Shown here one piece after another: positions 21,135-28,781 of a stretch of 32,558 bases of DNA (its first letter is position 1; every line of letters starts with the position of its first letter). This stretch comes from CAZMCT01 sp964564785. Lineage in GTDB: Bacteria; Planctomycetota; Phycisphaerae; UBA1845; Fen-1342. A program made the position numbers and the translations under genes. The stretch is taken from positions 1 to 32,558 of the forward strand of contig CAZMCT010000029.1 in the NCBI GenBank assembly GCA_964564785.1, read 5' to 3'. Under the pieces are notes generated by a model. The model was not told where the DNA came from and ran no database searches. It saw only the letters and a program-made list of their open reading frames with translations.

Positions 21135-22602
21135 CGCGCCTGCTCCGCGGGCGCAGCGGCCACATCAGCAGAGGCAGCAGCGCGGCCGGGGCCAGGCCTG
21201 CCCCGCACAGGCCGGGGCTGGTGGCGGGGGGCGGCGGCGCGGGGGCGTCGGCATCTTCGGCCCCCGGCAGCGTCGGCCTCTCGATGGCAATCGGCAGTGT
21301 GGCGGTCTCGCCGCTGGCGACGGTGACGGAGGTCAGGGCGGCATCGCCGAGGCCGTCGGGGTCGGTGACGAGCAGGCTAAAGTAGAAGACGCCGGGGGCG
21401 GTGGCGCGCCAGGTGGCCGATTCCGACTCGAGGCCGAACAGCGGCTGGAACTGCTCGATCACCTCCTCGGGCAGGAGCGGCCCGCCGATCTCGTTGGTCT
21501 GACGCCAGCGGTAGGTCAACTCGTCGCCGTCGGGGTCGGAGGAATCCGCGCCGCTGAGCGTGATGCGGTCGCCGACGCGGAACCCGTCGGTGGGGCCGGT
21601 GATGACGGCCCGCGGGCCGCGGTTTTCGGGCAGCGTGTCGACCACGGTGATGTTGACCGTGTCGGTCGAGGGGATGGGGTTGACGCCGTCCTCGAGCAGC
21701 AGGCGGTAGACGTAGGTGCCGGTGACGGTGGGGCGGATGCGGACGGTGGCGGGGCTGGCGTCGCCGTCGTCCTGCGGATCGACGCGCTCGGGGCCGGAGA
21801 GCCACTCCCAGACGAAGTCAAGCGTGTCCTTCTGAAACACCTCGGGCTCGTTGGGGTCGAAGCCCAGGTTGGTGCTGTCGAACGAGCGGCTGCCGTCGAG
21901 TGTGGTCCATTCATCGACGAGGACGGTCTGGTCGGGGCCGGCGTCGGCGAACGGCGGGGGATTCGGGACGGCGAGCAACGGATTCTCGCGGGCGGCGATG
22001 TAGAAGGCGGTCTCGTCGAAGAAGCCCTCCTTCGGGTTTTCCTCGTTCGCGACGCGAAGTTCGACGGTATAGAAGACATCCCAATCCTGCGTGCCGCGCA
22101 GGCGGTCCTGGTTAGCCCCGAGGAAGCTCTCGATCAGGAAGTTGTGCGTGATGACGGCGGCACTGTCCGGCGGCGGGGTCGCGGACGCCCACGGTTTCTC
22201 CACAAAGTTCTCGGTGGAGCCCTGGAGCGGCGGGGCCTCGGGCGGGCCGATACTCCCGGAGGCATGAGCGCGAATGAAAAACGTCAGGTCGTCGTCATCC
22301 TCGCTCTCCGCGATATCGAGGTCCACAACGACGAGCGTGACAATGATCACGTCCAGCTCGTAGGCCACCTCCGAGAACGGATCGAACGGCACAGGGTCGG
22401 CCCACAGACCGGGAATCGCCCCGTACAGGTCGAAGAAAAAGAAATCCCACTGATAGAACGTGATGTACGGGCTGCCTTCGTAGCGCGCGATCTCGAAGCT
22501 CACGTCGTAAATCTGCGGCGGACTCTCGCCGCTGCCCTGCGCCCACGACGCGGGCACCACGCCTACCGCGAGCACGACCAACGCGATCGCCAGCTTCTTC
22601 AT
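21130..22602 (-). CDS. secreted PKD-domain protein with Cys-Gly C-terminal membrane/sorting tail
   Basis: 490 residues. An N-terminal Sec signal (MKKLAIALVVLAVGVVPASWAQ) is followed by an unrecognised beta-rich region to about 210, then two PKD-like modules. The first contains ADAGPDQTVLVDEWTTLDGS and the second has AVITGP, ITLSGADSSDPDGDELTYRW. A Pro/Ala-rich linker leads to a C-terminal tail of LCGAG, a hydrophobic stretch and RPRSRRG. That tripartite tail (Cys-Gly motif, helix, arginines) resembles the CTERM sorting signals processed by sortase-like enzymes. It is an envelope protein, role unknown. The ATG at 22602 has GAGGTG upstream and is preferred over 22620. It is the last gene of the five-gene operon. 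Confidence 0.85.
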   Translation of the reverse strand: MKKLAIALVVLAVGVVPASWAQGSGESPPQIYDVSFEIARYEGSPYITFYQWDFFFFDLYGAIPGLWADPVPFDPFSEVAYELDVIIVTLVVVDLDIAESEDDDDLTFFIRAHASGSIGPPEAPPLQGSTENFVEKPWASATPPPDSAAVITHNFLIESFLGANQDRLRGTQDWDVFYTVELRVANEENPKEGFFDETAFYIAARENPLLAVPNPPPFADAGPDQTVLVDEWTTLDGSRSFDSTNLGFDPNEPEVFQKDTLDFVWEWLSGPERVDPQDDGDASPATVRIRPTVTGTYVYRLLLEDGVNPIPSTDTVNITVVDTLPENRGPRAVITGPTDGFRVGDRITLSGADSSDPDGDELTYRWRQTNEIGGPLLPEEVIEQFQPLFGLESESATWRATAPGVFYFSLLVTDPDGLGDAALTSVTVASGETATLPIAIERPTLPGAEDADAPAPPPPATSPGLCGAGLAPAALLPLLMWPLRPRSRRG

Positions 22603-22654
22603 GACTCTACACCTCGCCACGTCCGCCGCGCGGCTCGCGACTGACTGCGTCCCC

Positions 22655-23545
22655 CTAGGGGGTCGGCTCCGTGCCGCCCTGATCTTCGCCGGTGCTCTGC
22701 TCCGTTTCCACGGTCACCAACGGCGCCTCCGCACCGATCGTGACCACGGCCGCCGCACCCTCCGCGTTCGGCCGTTCAAACAGGTCGAACGTGACATCGT
22801 CGCCTTCGAGATACTCGTTTGGGTCCCGCGCCCCGCCGGTGCTGAAGAACAACCCCGGCCGGAACGGCGAGCACTCGTACGCATCGACCTGCGCCAGCGT
22901 CTTGAAGCCACCGTTGAGCGTCGCCCCGGCGTACGGGGCCTCCGAACCAGCCACCGGGTCCGACGTCAAGGGGTCTCCATCATCGGTGAAATAGAACGCC
23001 ACCGACTCGCACGAGACCGGCGGCTGCGAGAACAGCAGGATCGCATCGGGCGTCGTCAGCGTGAGGCTGAACTCCGACGGCGTCGTGGTCTGGTTCTGGC
23101 CATCGGCGGTCGATTGGGCCCGGGCCAGCACCACGGCCGTTGCGCCCGCCGTGCCGCCCCCGTCGTACACGAACGTCCCGATCGGTAGCACGTGCGCGGT
23201 ACCCAGCCGCACCTCGCGCGAGAGCTGGCTGTAGCCGCTGCGCATCAGGGCGTCCTGCTGCTCGGCCGAGCGAATGCTGCCCACGTTCACCCACGCCACC
23301 AGCGCGAAATTCGCCTCGGCCCCCGGATGATTGTTGCGGATGCGAATTGTGAGGTCGCCACGGAAGAAGCCCTCCGCCTGCGCACCGCCGCTGGCGCTTT
23401 CGTCGTCCGCCGTCTGCTGCTGGCCGGCGACGCCATATTCGTCGGTGTACGCGAGGAAGGGGTTGCGCTGCACGGTTTCCGGCGAGCAGGCCGACAAGAC
23501 AACCCCCGCCGCCAGCAGGATGGTGCGCGGCCATCGCGAGCACAT
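22655..23545 (-). CDS. predicted lipoprotein, function unknown
   Basis: 296 residues. The signal MCSRWPRTILLAAGVVLSAC ends in a lipobox (LSAC), predicting a lipoprotein. The mature part is Gly/Ala/Thr-rich and probably beta-structured, with LTIRIRNNHPGAEANFALVAW and a later VDAYECS that recalls DAYECGD in the first lipoprotein of the operon. The C-terminus is acidic and disordered (TEQSTGEDQGGTE). The ATG at 23545 follows AGGGA at 8 bases and gives the proper signal peptide; the open frame reaches to an earlier ATG at 23578. A CCCCCTAGGGGG palindrome at 22651-22662 covers the stop codon. It is 39 bp from the FG-GAP gene and 52 bp from the PKD gene. Confidence 0.8.
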   Translation of the reverse strand: MCSRWPRTILLAAGVVLSACSPETVQRNPFLAYTDEYGVAGQQQTADDESASGGAQAEGFFRGDLTIRIRNNHPGAEANFALVAWVNVGSIRSAEQQDALMRSGYSQLSREVRLGTAHVLPIGTFVYDGGGTAGATAVVLARAQSTADGQNQTTTPSEFSLTLTTPDAILLFSQPPVSCESVAFYFTDDGDPLTSDPVAGSEAPYAGATLNGGFKTLAQVDAYECSPFRPGLFFSTGGARDPNEYLEGDDVTFDLFERPNAEGAAAVVTIGAEAPLVTVETEQSTGEDQGGTEPTP

Positions 23546-23584
23546 GCGTAAGTCCCTTTTCTGATTCATCATACCCATCGGCGT

Positions 23585-26440
23585 CTAGTCCCCAACCCCG
23601 TACAGCAAGTACGCCTCGCCGGCCGCCGCCCGGTTGCGGGGCGAGGCCGAGACCGAGCCCAACAGCAGATCGCCAACTCCGTCTCCGTCCACATCGCCCA
23701 AACCGGCCACCCCGAAGCTGCGATCCCCCTGCTCGCCGAGGCCAGCGCCCAAGCGGTCGTTGCTGTTGCGTCCGATAAACGCGACCCCCGGCAGGGCCTC
23801 GGTCCCGATGTACGCCAAATCGAGAACGCCGGGCTCGCCGTCCTCGGTCGTGCGACGGAAGATCAAGTCGGGCGCGCCGTACACGAGGTAAACCACGCCG
23901 CACTCGGTCCGGTCGACGTCGATCGTGCCGTCCTGGTCGAGGTCCATGCGGACCGAGCGGTTCGGCGCGGCAATCAGGATGTCGTCCGAGCCGTCGCCGT
24001 CGACGTCCCCCGCGCCGGCGACGCGGGCCCCTGCCAGGTCGTCATCCCCCTGGCCGATGAAAACCACGCCCAGGCCACGCTGCGGCAACTCCATGAACGG
24101 GATCTCCGTTTCGGTGAGGTTGACGACGTCGCGCGAGCCGAAGAACACGGCCGCCCCGCCCCGCCCGTTGTTCAGCATCGGCGAACCGATGACGACGTCA
24201 CCGTAGCCGTCGTTGTTGAAGTCGCCGGCGTCGTCCTGCGACTGGCCGAGGCGTTCGCCGGGGGCGCCGACGATCTGGATGCCGTCGAACAAGCGGTAGC
24301 CGTCGGGATCGCCGCTGCCCATCGGCAGGCCGAGCTCCTCGAGCTGGAGCTCGCCGCTCATCATCAGTTCGCGAACCCGACCGAAGATGATGTAGCAGGC
24401 GCCGTTGCCATCGTTGGCGAGCGGGGCGCCGATCATCAGGTCGAGCAGGCCGTCGGCGCTGAGATCGCCGATGCCGACGGCATTGCTGAGGCGGGCACCC
24501 GGCTTGTTGGACCAGAAGCGGACCGACCGGTCGGGCGTGACGATTGCCGCGTTCACGAGAAGGCCGCACGGCTCGCCGTCTTCCGGGTCGACGTAGTAGC
24601 CAGGGGCGTACGCCAGGTCGTCGATCAGGTAGTGGTACGGGCCGCCGTGCGGCAACGTGTTGACGCCGGTCGTCTGCGCGGACCCGGGATAACCCAGTTC
24701 CGTGTTGGCGGGCGGGGCCTGCGTGTTGGACCAGGGGTAGAAGCCCGCTTTCACGTCCACGAAGAAGACGCTGATCACGCCCGCGCCGGGGATGCTGTCC
24801 GGGGCGCTCACGATCGACGTCAGCGGGTCGCGGTTGGGCGCCGACATGATGATCGAGTCGAAGTCCCAGCTCGAGACCGTCTCGCCGAACTGGTCGCCGA
24901 AGGCGGCGCTGCTGAACCGGCAGCCGAGCCGCACCGACCCCGAGTTGGGGGCGCCGCCGATGTCGCAGAGGTGCCGATGGAAATAGGTATTCTCACCGAA
25001 ACCGGCGGGGTCGGGCGATTTCGGGCCGTAGAAGCCCTCGCGGCAGTTGGCGTCGGTGTGGGGTTCGTGCCCGAGCGTGCCGAACTCGGCCAGGTTGAAG
25101 ATGTTCCGGCCGGGGAAGCCCAGGTCCGGCCGGAGGGACGAGCCGGCCGCGATGATGACCGCCCCGGATCGGAAATAGCCGTTGAGGTCCAGCGGGGCAC
25201 AGAACGTGTCGCCGATCAGCGAGAAGGCGAGCGATTGGGAATCGGTGAACGGCACGCCAAACGCCAGTTCGCGCACACCGTCCGCATCCCAGTCGCTCAT
25301 CAGCGCGAAACTCGTGATCCCGCGGCTCGGCCGGACCGGGTCGACCACCTCGGGCACGCCGGTGTAAATCTCGCCCCGGAAGAGCGAGCCGGTGGAGTTG
25401 AGGTTGATGCGGCCGGTGAAACGCTGGCGGCGGCCGTAGACCACGTAGGCCTCGCCGGCGCCGGTGCGCTGGAGGTTGTACTGGTAGCGCGGCTTGGCGA
25501 ACTGCGACATGATGATGAAGTCGTTGAAGCCGTCGCCGTCGATGTCGCCCAGCGAGCTACAGAAGCTGCCGGCGGCGTCGTGCGGGTTGAACCCCTCGAA
25601 GATGGCGCCGGCGATCGGGCTGTCAGCCTGGTCGAGCTCCCGCAGGTCGAACGCGCCGGCCAGGCGGGCCCGCAGCCGCAGGCTGCCGGGATAGTAGAAC
25701 GGGAACGAGTTGCGGCCGTCGGTCACCAAAGCGAGCAGGCGATAGGTGCCCGGCTCGAATTCGTAGGTTGGCAGGTCAAACTGGAAGCTGTCGCCGGTCT
25801 GGCTGGTGCTGCGGTAGAGGAAGACCTCGTTGCCGTTCGGGACGTCGTCGGGATCGAGGTAGACCTCGACGGTGTTGTTGGAGGTGTCCGGGTCGCTGAG
25901 CACCCACGTAACCTCGAACTGCGGGATGATGTACTGAGTGCGGTCGAACGCCAAGTTGCCGCGCGGTGACGTGAAGTACAGATCCGGCCGCTGGTCGATG
26001 GTGATCTGCCCGGGGGCATAGCCGAACCCGTTGGGCGGGATCGCGTCGACTTCGACGATCACCACGCCGATGTAGTACGTGCCCTGGGCCAGGTTGGTGG
26101 TGTCCACCAGGGCCTGGTTTTCGCTCAGCGGCAGGTTCGAAAACGCCACGGTCTCGTTGCCGTTGTTCGGGTCTTGGTCCTCGTCGAGGATCACGTCGAA
26201 CACGGAGGTCCGCGTGCGGGCGAAACCCTGCCAGTTCACCTCGATCTGCGTGCCACCGGTGATCGCGATGTCCGAGGCCGGCGTCAGCACCGTCATCTCG
26301 GCCGGGTCCCGCAGCACGGTGGCCGAACCCGTCCCGCCCGCGACGAACTCCGCCGCCGGCTCCGTCGGGCACCCGCCCGCCGCCAGCCCCACCACGACGG
26401 CCGCGAGCGCGACCCACCCCGTCCGCAACGCGCCACTCAT
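23585..26440 (-). CDS. large FG-GAP/integrin-alpha-like beta-propeller lipoprotein
   Basis: 951 residues. After a signal ending in LAAGGC (lipobox) come about 250 residues of Ig/cadherin-like beta modules (TVLTPASDIAITGG, DPNNGNETVAFSNLP, LDPDDVPNGN). About six FG-GAP calcium-binding repeats follow: GDIDGDGFND near 297, SDWDADGVRE near 380, GDLSADGLLD near 657, GDFNNDGYGD near 737, GDVDGDGSDD near 810 and GDVDGDGVGD near 913, most of them followed by a YLVYG/YIIFG-type strand. The stretch at about 430-640 separates the repeats and lacks the motif. An extra DLDQDGTIDVD loop lies near 835. It is an outer-surface beta-propeller likely to bind calcium and a protein or glycan partner. The ATG at 26440 has GGGAG 6 bases upstream, better than 26467. 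Confidence 0.88.
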   Translation of the reverse strand: MSGALRTGWVALAAVVVGLAAGGCPTEPAAEFVAGGTGSATVLRDPAEMTVLTPASDIAITGGTQIEVNWQGFARTRTSVFDVILDEDQDPNNGNETVAFSNLPLSENQALVDTTNLAQGTYYIGVVIVEVDAIPPNGFGYAPGQITIDQRPDLYFTSPRGNLAFDRTQYIIPQFEVTWVLSDPDTSNNTVEVYLDPDDVPNGNEVFLYRSTSQTGDSFQFDLPTYEFEPGTYRLLALVTDGRNSFPFYYPGSLRLRARLAGAFDLRELDQADSPIAGAIFEGFNPHDAAGSFCSSLGDIDGDGFNDFIIMSQFAKPRYQYNLQRTGAGEAYVVYGRRQRFTGRINLNSTGSLFRGEIYTGVPEVVDPVRPSRGITSFALMSDWDADGVRELAFGVPFTDSQSLAFSLIGDTFCAPLDLNGYFRSGAVIIAAGSSLRPDLGFPGRNIFNLAEFGTLGHEPHTDANCREGFYGPKSPDPAGFGENTYFHRHLCDIGGAPNSGSVRLGCRFSSAAFGDQFGETVSSWDFDSIIMSAPNRDPLTSIVSAPDSIPGAGVISVFFVDVKAGFYPWSNTQAPPANTELGYPGSAQTTGVNTLPHGGPYHYLIDDLAYAPGYYVDPEDGEPCGLLVNAAIVTPDRSVRFWSNKPGARLSNAVGIGDLSADGLLDLMIGAPLANDGNGACYIIFGRVRELMMSGELQLEELGLPMGSGDPDGYRLFDGIQIVGAPGERLGQSQDDAGDFNNDGYGDVVIGSPMLNNGRGGAAVFFGSRDVVNLTETEIPFMELPQRGLGVVFIGQGDDDLAGARVAGAGDVDGDGSDDILIAAPNRSVRMDLDQDGTIDVDRTECGVVYLVYGAPDLIFRRTTEDGEPGVLDLAYIGTEALPGVAFIGRNSNDRLGAGLGEQGDRSFGVAGLGDVDGDGVGDLLLGSVSASPRNRAAAGEAYLLYGVGD

Positions 26441-26471
26441 CCCTAGCTCCCTGCCTGGTTTGCGCATCGGT

Positions 26472-27017
26472 TCAAGACTCCGCCCGGCGAATGTACGCGT
26501 ACGTCTGGTAACCCGAGCGAGTCAGGTTCGACGTTTCGACGGTGAAAACCACCTCATCGCCGCAGTCGTAGTTGACGACGTCCTTCAGGAGCGTCCCGAA
26601 CGGTTCGACGTCGATATACGGGGCGTTGACCAGCTCCGCCGCGCTGGCCACGGAGGCATCCACGAGGTAGACCCGCGCCCCGGGAGCCTGAAGACTGCTC
26701 ACGTCCCCCATCGTGAGCTCCTGAACGGGGCAGATTAGCATCTGCCCGGTCTTCTCGCCCGGACCGACCGTGGTGGTGTAGTTCTGCACCGCGTCGCCCC
26801 CGTCGCGGTAGGAGATCACGACCGTAATCCAGCGGTTCGTGACGTTCGCGACGGATACCAGCAGTCCGGGGGCATCGCCGGGCAGGTTGGCCACGTCCAC
26901 CCCCCGGCCGAACGCTGCCAGAAACTCCTCGTTGAACAGGTTCGGCAGGTAGCCGCAGCCCGCTATCAGCAGCACCAGCACCCCCACTTCGGCCAGCCTC
27001 GCACGCAACTTCGGCAT
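26472..27017 (-). CDS. predicted lipoprotein, paralogue of the gene upstream
   Basis: 181 residues with a signal (VGVLVLLIAGC) ending in a lipobox. The mature domain resembles the preceding gene product: LFNEEFLAAFG against LLNPAFPAALG, NYTTTVGPGEKTGQMLICPV against NFSITVEAGQVRNEVLECPV, and VNYDCGDEVVFTV against DAYECGDVIEVRL. The two shared cysteines suggest a disulfide and an exported fold. The ATG at 27017 is chosen because GGAG lies about 10 bases upstream; a TTG at 27026 is too close to it. It lies 15 bp from the first lipoprotein gene and 31 bp from the FG-GAP gene. Function unknown. Confidence 0.8.
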   Translation of the reverse strand: MPKLRARLAEVGVLVLLIAGCGYLPNLFNEEFLAAFGRGVDVANLPGDAPGLLVSVANVTNRWITVVISYRDGGDAVQNYTTTVGPGEKTGQMLICPVQELTMGDVSSLQAPGARVYLVDASVASAAELVNAPYIDVEPFGTLLKDVVNYDCGDEVVFTVETSNLTRSGYQTYAYIRRAES

Positions 27018-27032
27018 GTCGCTCAAGCTCCG

Positions 27033-27566
27033 TTATCCGCCCGGGATGATCTGGATCGCGAGCGCAAACCCCGCCGCATCGCCGGTGCCGACCGGCGTCA
27101 GGCGGACTTCGATCACGTCGCCACACTCGTACGCGTCGCCCTGCGTCAGTGGGTTGCCGCCATATGCGACCGCTTCTCCCGCGGCATCCCCCGTCAGCAC
27201 GATCGCGGCCGTCGAGTCGAGCGACAGGTCCGCACCAAGAGTGCCCGGTGTGAACAGATCGACCGGACACTCGAGCACTTCGTTCCGGACCTGGCCGGCC
27301 TCAACCGTGATGCTGAAGTTCCGCGAGCCGCTGGCCAGGTCTTCCGCGTTCGGGGCCTCGAACGCGAAGAACGTCGCTTGGCTCCGCGTCCCGTTGTTGA
27401 AGGCGACCAGCACCGTGCCCTCGCGGGGGATGATCGTGGCCGGATCCAGACCGAGCGCGGCGGGGAATGCGGGGTTGAGCAGATCGACCGCGATCGCACA
27501 GCCGCCGAGCCCGGCCAAGACAACGCCCATCAGCAGCAGCCGGATTCCTGTTCGTTTGACACTCAT
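27033..27566 (-). CDS. predicted lipoprotein, first gene of the exported-protein operon
   Basis: 177 residues. The signal ends LAGLGGC, a lipobox. The mature part begins AIAVDLLNPAFPAALG and continues VLVAFNNGTRSQATFFAF, NFSITVEAGQVRNEVLECPV and DAYECGDVIEVRLTPVG. Two cysteines beyond the lipid cysteine match those of the neighbouring paralogue. No known domain is recognised. The ATG at 27566 is preceded by GGAGG at 9 bases. The gene opens a co-directional five-gene run with gaps of 15, 31, 39 and 52 bases. A CACAAT hexamer at 27701-27706 may be its promoter, leaving a leader of about 130 bases. Confidence 0.8.
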   Translation of the reverse strand: MSVKRTGIRLLLMGVVLAGLGGCAIAVDLLNPAFPAALGLDPATIIPREGTVLVAFNNGTRSQATFFAFEAPNAEDLASGSRNFSITVEAGQVRNEVLECPVDLFTPGTLGADLSLDSTAAIVLTGDAAGEAVAYGGNPLTQGDAYECGDVIEVRLTPVGTGDAAGFALAIQIIPGG

Positions 27567-27700
27567 CCGTCGTCGCCTCCGCCACGCCGACTCGGGCGCC
27601 CTCGGCCGTCGCATCCAACTCTGGGGGCCGCCTCTGGCGGGGTTTAACCCGAAACCGTACGCCCGGCAAGTCGGATCGCGGACCGGCTTTGTGCTTCTCT

Positions 27701-27706
27701 ATTGTG
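27701..27706 (-). promoter_or_regulatory. -10-like CACAAT for the lipoprotein operon
   Basis: CACAAT on the minus strand, about 135 bases before the first ATG. A TTGAAA lies too near (7 bases) to serve as its -35. The evidence is weak. Confidence 0.3.
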
Positions 27707-27807
27707 GCACGCCTTTCAACTCCCAGGGTGTCTTGCGGCCACCGCCGTCCCGCCGGAGCGGCCGGCGCCGCAGGTCCTTGTCCTGCCATGAGCTGCGCGC
27801 CGGGTGC

Positions 27808-28365
27808 TCAGTACCGGATTACGCTGAAGACCGGGCAGCCCTCGAGCTGGTTCCGCCCGCCGAGGTCGGTCAGCTCGATCAGCACCGCGACGGCGCAGAT
27901 CGTCGCACCGGTCTGGCGCACGAGCTTGCAGCAGGCGGCGAGCGTGCCGCCGGTCGCCAGCAGATCGTCCACGATCAGCACGTTTTGCCCCGCCTGAAGC
28001 GCGTCGGCGTGCATTTCCAGCGCGTCGGTCCCATACTCCAGGGCGTAGTCGACGCGCCGCGTGCGGGCCGGCAGCTTGCCGGGCTTGCGCACCGGAATGA
28101 AGCCGGCCGACAGCACCTTGGCGACGGCCGTGCCGAAAATGAACCCGCGGGACTCGGCCCCGACGACCTGGTCGATGTGCAGCCCTCGAAACGGCTGGGC
28201 CATCAGCTCGACCGCCATCGCCAGGCCCGACGGATCGCGCAGCAGTGGCGTGATGTCGCGAAAGAGCACCCCCGGTTTCGGGAAATCCGGCACGTCGCGG
28301 ATCAGCCGCTTCAGGTCGGCCGCCTCCGACACGTCGCGCCAGATATCGGTCGTCGTCACGCTCAT
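27808..28365 (-). CDS. apt: adenine phosphoribosyltransferase
   Basis: 185 residues, normal for APRT, which makes AMP from adenine and PRPP in purine salvage. It opens with LIRDVPDFPKPGVLFRDITPLL and has VVGAESRGFIFG, PVRKPGKLP and the PRPP-binding loop VLIVDDLLATGGT at residues 129-141. The C-terminal VFSVIRY is typical. The ATG at 28365 gives the family N-terminus; there is only a weak Shine-Dalgarno-like GCGAGCGG. TACGAT at 28435-28440 may be its -10. Confidence 0.95.
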   Translation of the reverse strand: MSVTTTDIWRDVSEAADLKRLIRDVPDFPKPGVLFRDITPLLRDPSGLAMAVELMAQPFRGLHIDQVVGAESRGFIFGTAVAKVLSAGFIPVRKPGKLPARTRRVDYALEYGTDALEMHADALQAGQNVLIVDDLLATGGTLAACCKLVRQTGATICAVAVLIELTDLGGRNQLEGCPVFSVIRY

Positions 28366-28434
28366 GCCGCTCGCCGCACCCGGGCACCGCCGATCTGCCG
28401 GCGCGCCCGCCCGCCGGACCCCAACGCGAGCCGC

Positions 28435-28440
28435 ATCGTA
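28435..28440 (-). promoter_or_regulatory. -10-like TACGAT for apt
   Basis: TACGAT on the minus strand about 70 bases before the apt ATG. It is the same hexamer as before the aminotransferase gene. Confidence 0.35.
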
Positions 28441-28532
28441 GTCGCGGCTCGGTCCGGCCGCAACGCCCCGCCACGCAGGAAACGCCCGGCGGCGGCCGCG
28501 GCCGCTTGGGTCTCTTGTGCCCGACGTGCCGA

Positions 28533-28538
28533 TAAGAC
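28533..28538 (+). promoter_or_regulatory. -10-like TAAGAC, 7 bases before a small membrane protein gene
   Basis: TAAGAC ends at 28538 and the ATG is at 28546, with no Shine-Dalgarno between. Confidence 0.35.
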
Positions 28539-28545
28539 GGTTGCG

Positions 28546-28767
28546 ATGTCGTTGTGGGCGTTCATTCTGATTTCGACGGCCGCGGGCGGGGCGCTGCTTC
28601 TGTGGCACGCGGTGAGCCGCGCCAAGCATGCGAGCGAGCAGATGCTCGCGAAGTACGCGGAGATGCTGGCGGAAGTGCGCCGGCACAAAGCCCGCGAGTT
28701 GGCCGGCGACAACGAGAACGACGAGCCGCACGAAACCCAGCCCGTCGACCGGCCGCGCGGCCGCTGA
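28546..28767 (+). CDS. small single-span membrane protein, function unknown
   Basis: 73 residues: an N-terminal transmembrane helix (SLWAFILISTAAGGALLLWHAV), then a charged, probably coiled-coil helix (SEQMLAKYAEMLAEVRRHKARELAG) and a polar tail. The layout fits a small cytoplasm-facing bitopic protein. The ATG lies 7 bases after TAAGAC and there is no Shine-Dalgarno, as with several other genes here. It is divergent from apt and convergent with the ABC ATPase gene. It is not recognised, and could be a chance frame, but the helix/coil organisation argues for a gene. Confidence 0.6.
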   Translation: MSLWAFILISTAAGGALLLWHAVSRAKHASEQMLAKYAEMLAEVRRHKARELAGDNENDEPHETQPVDRPRGR

Positions 28768-28781
28768 GCGGCGGGCCGGCG

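Noticed and set aside
22651..22662. CCCCCTAGGGGG palindrome at a stop codon
   Set aside because: A 12-bp palindrome without a loop or T-run in GC-rich DNA is a poor terminator, and the next gene is co-directional and close.
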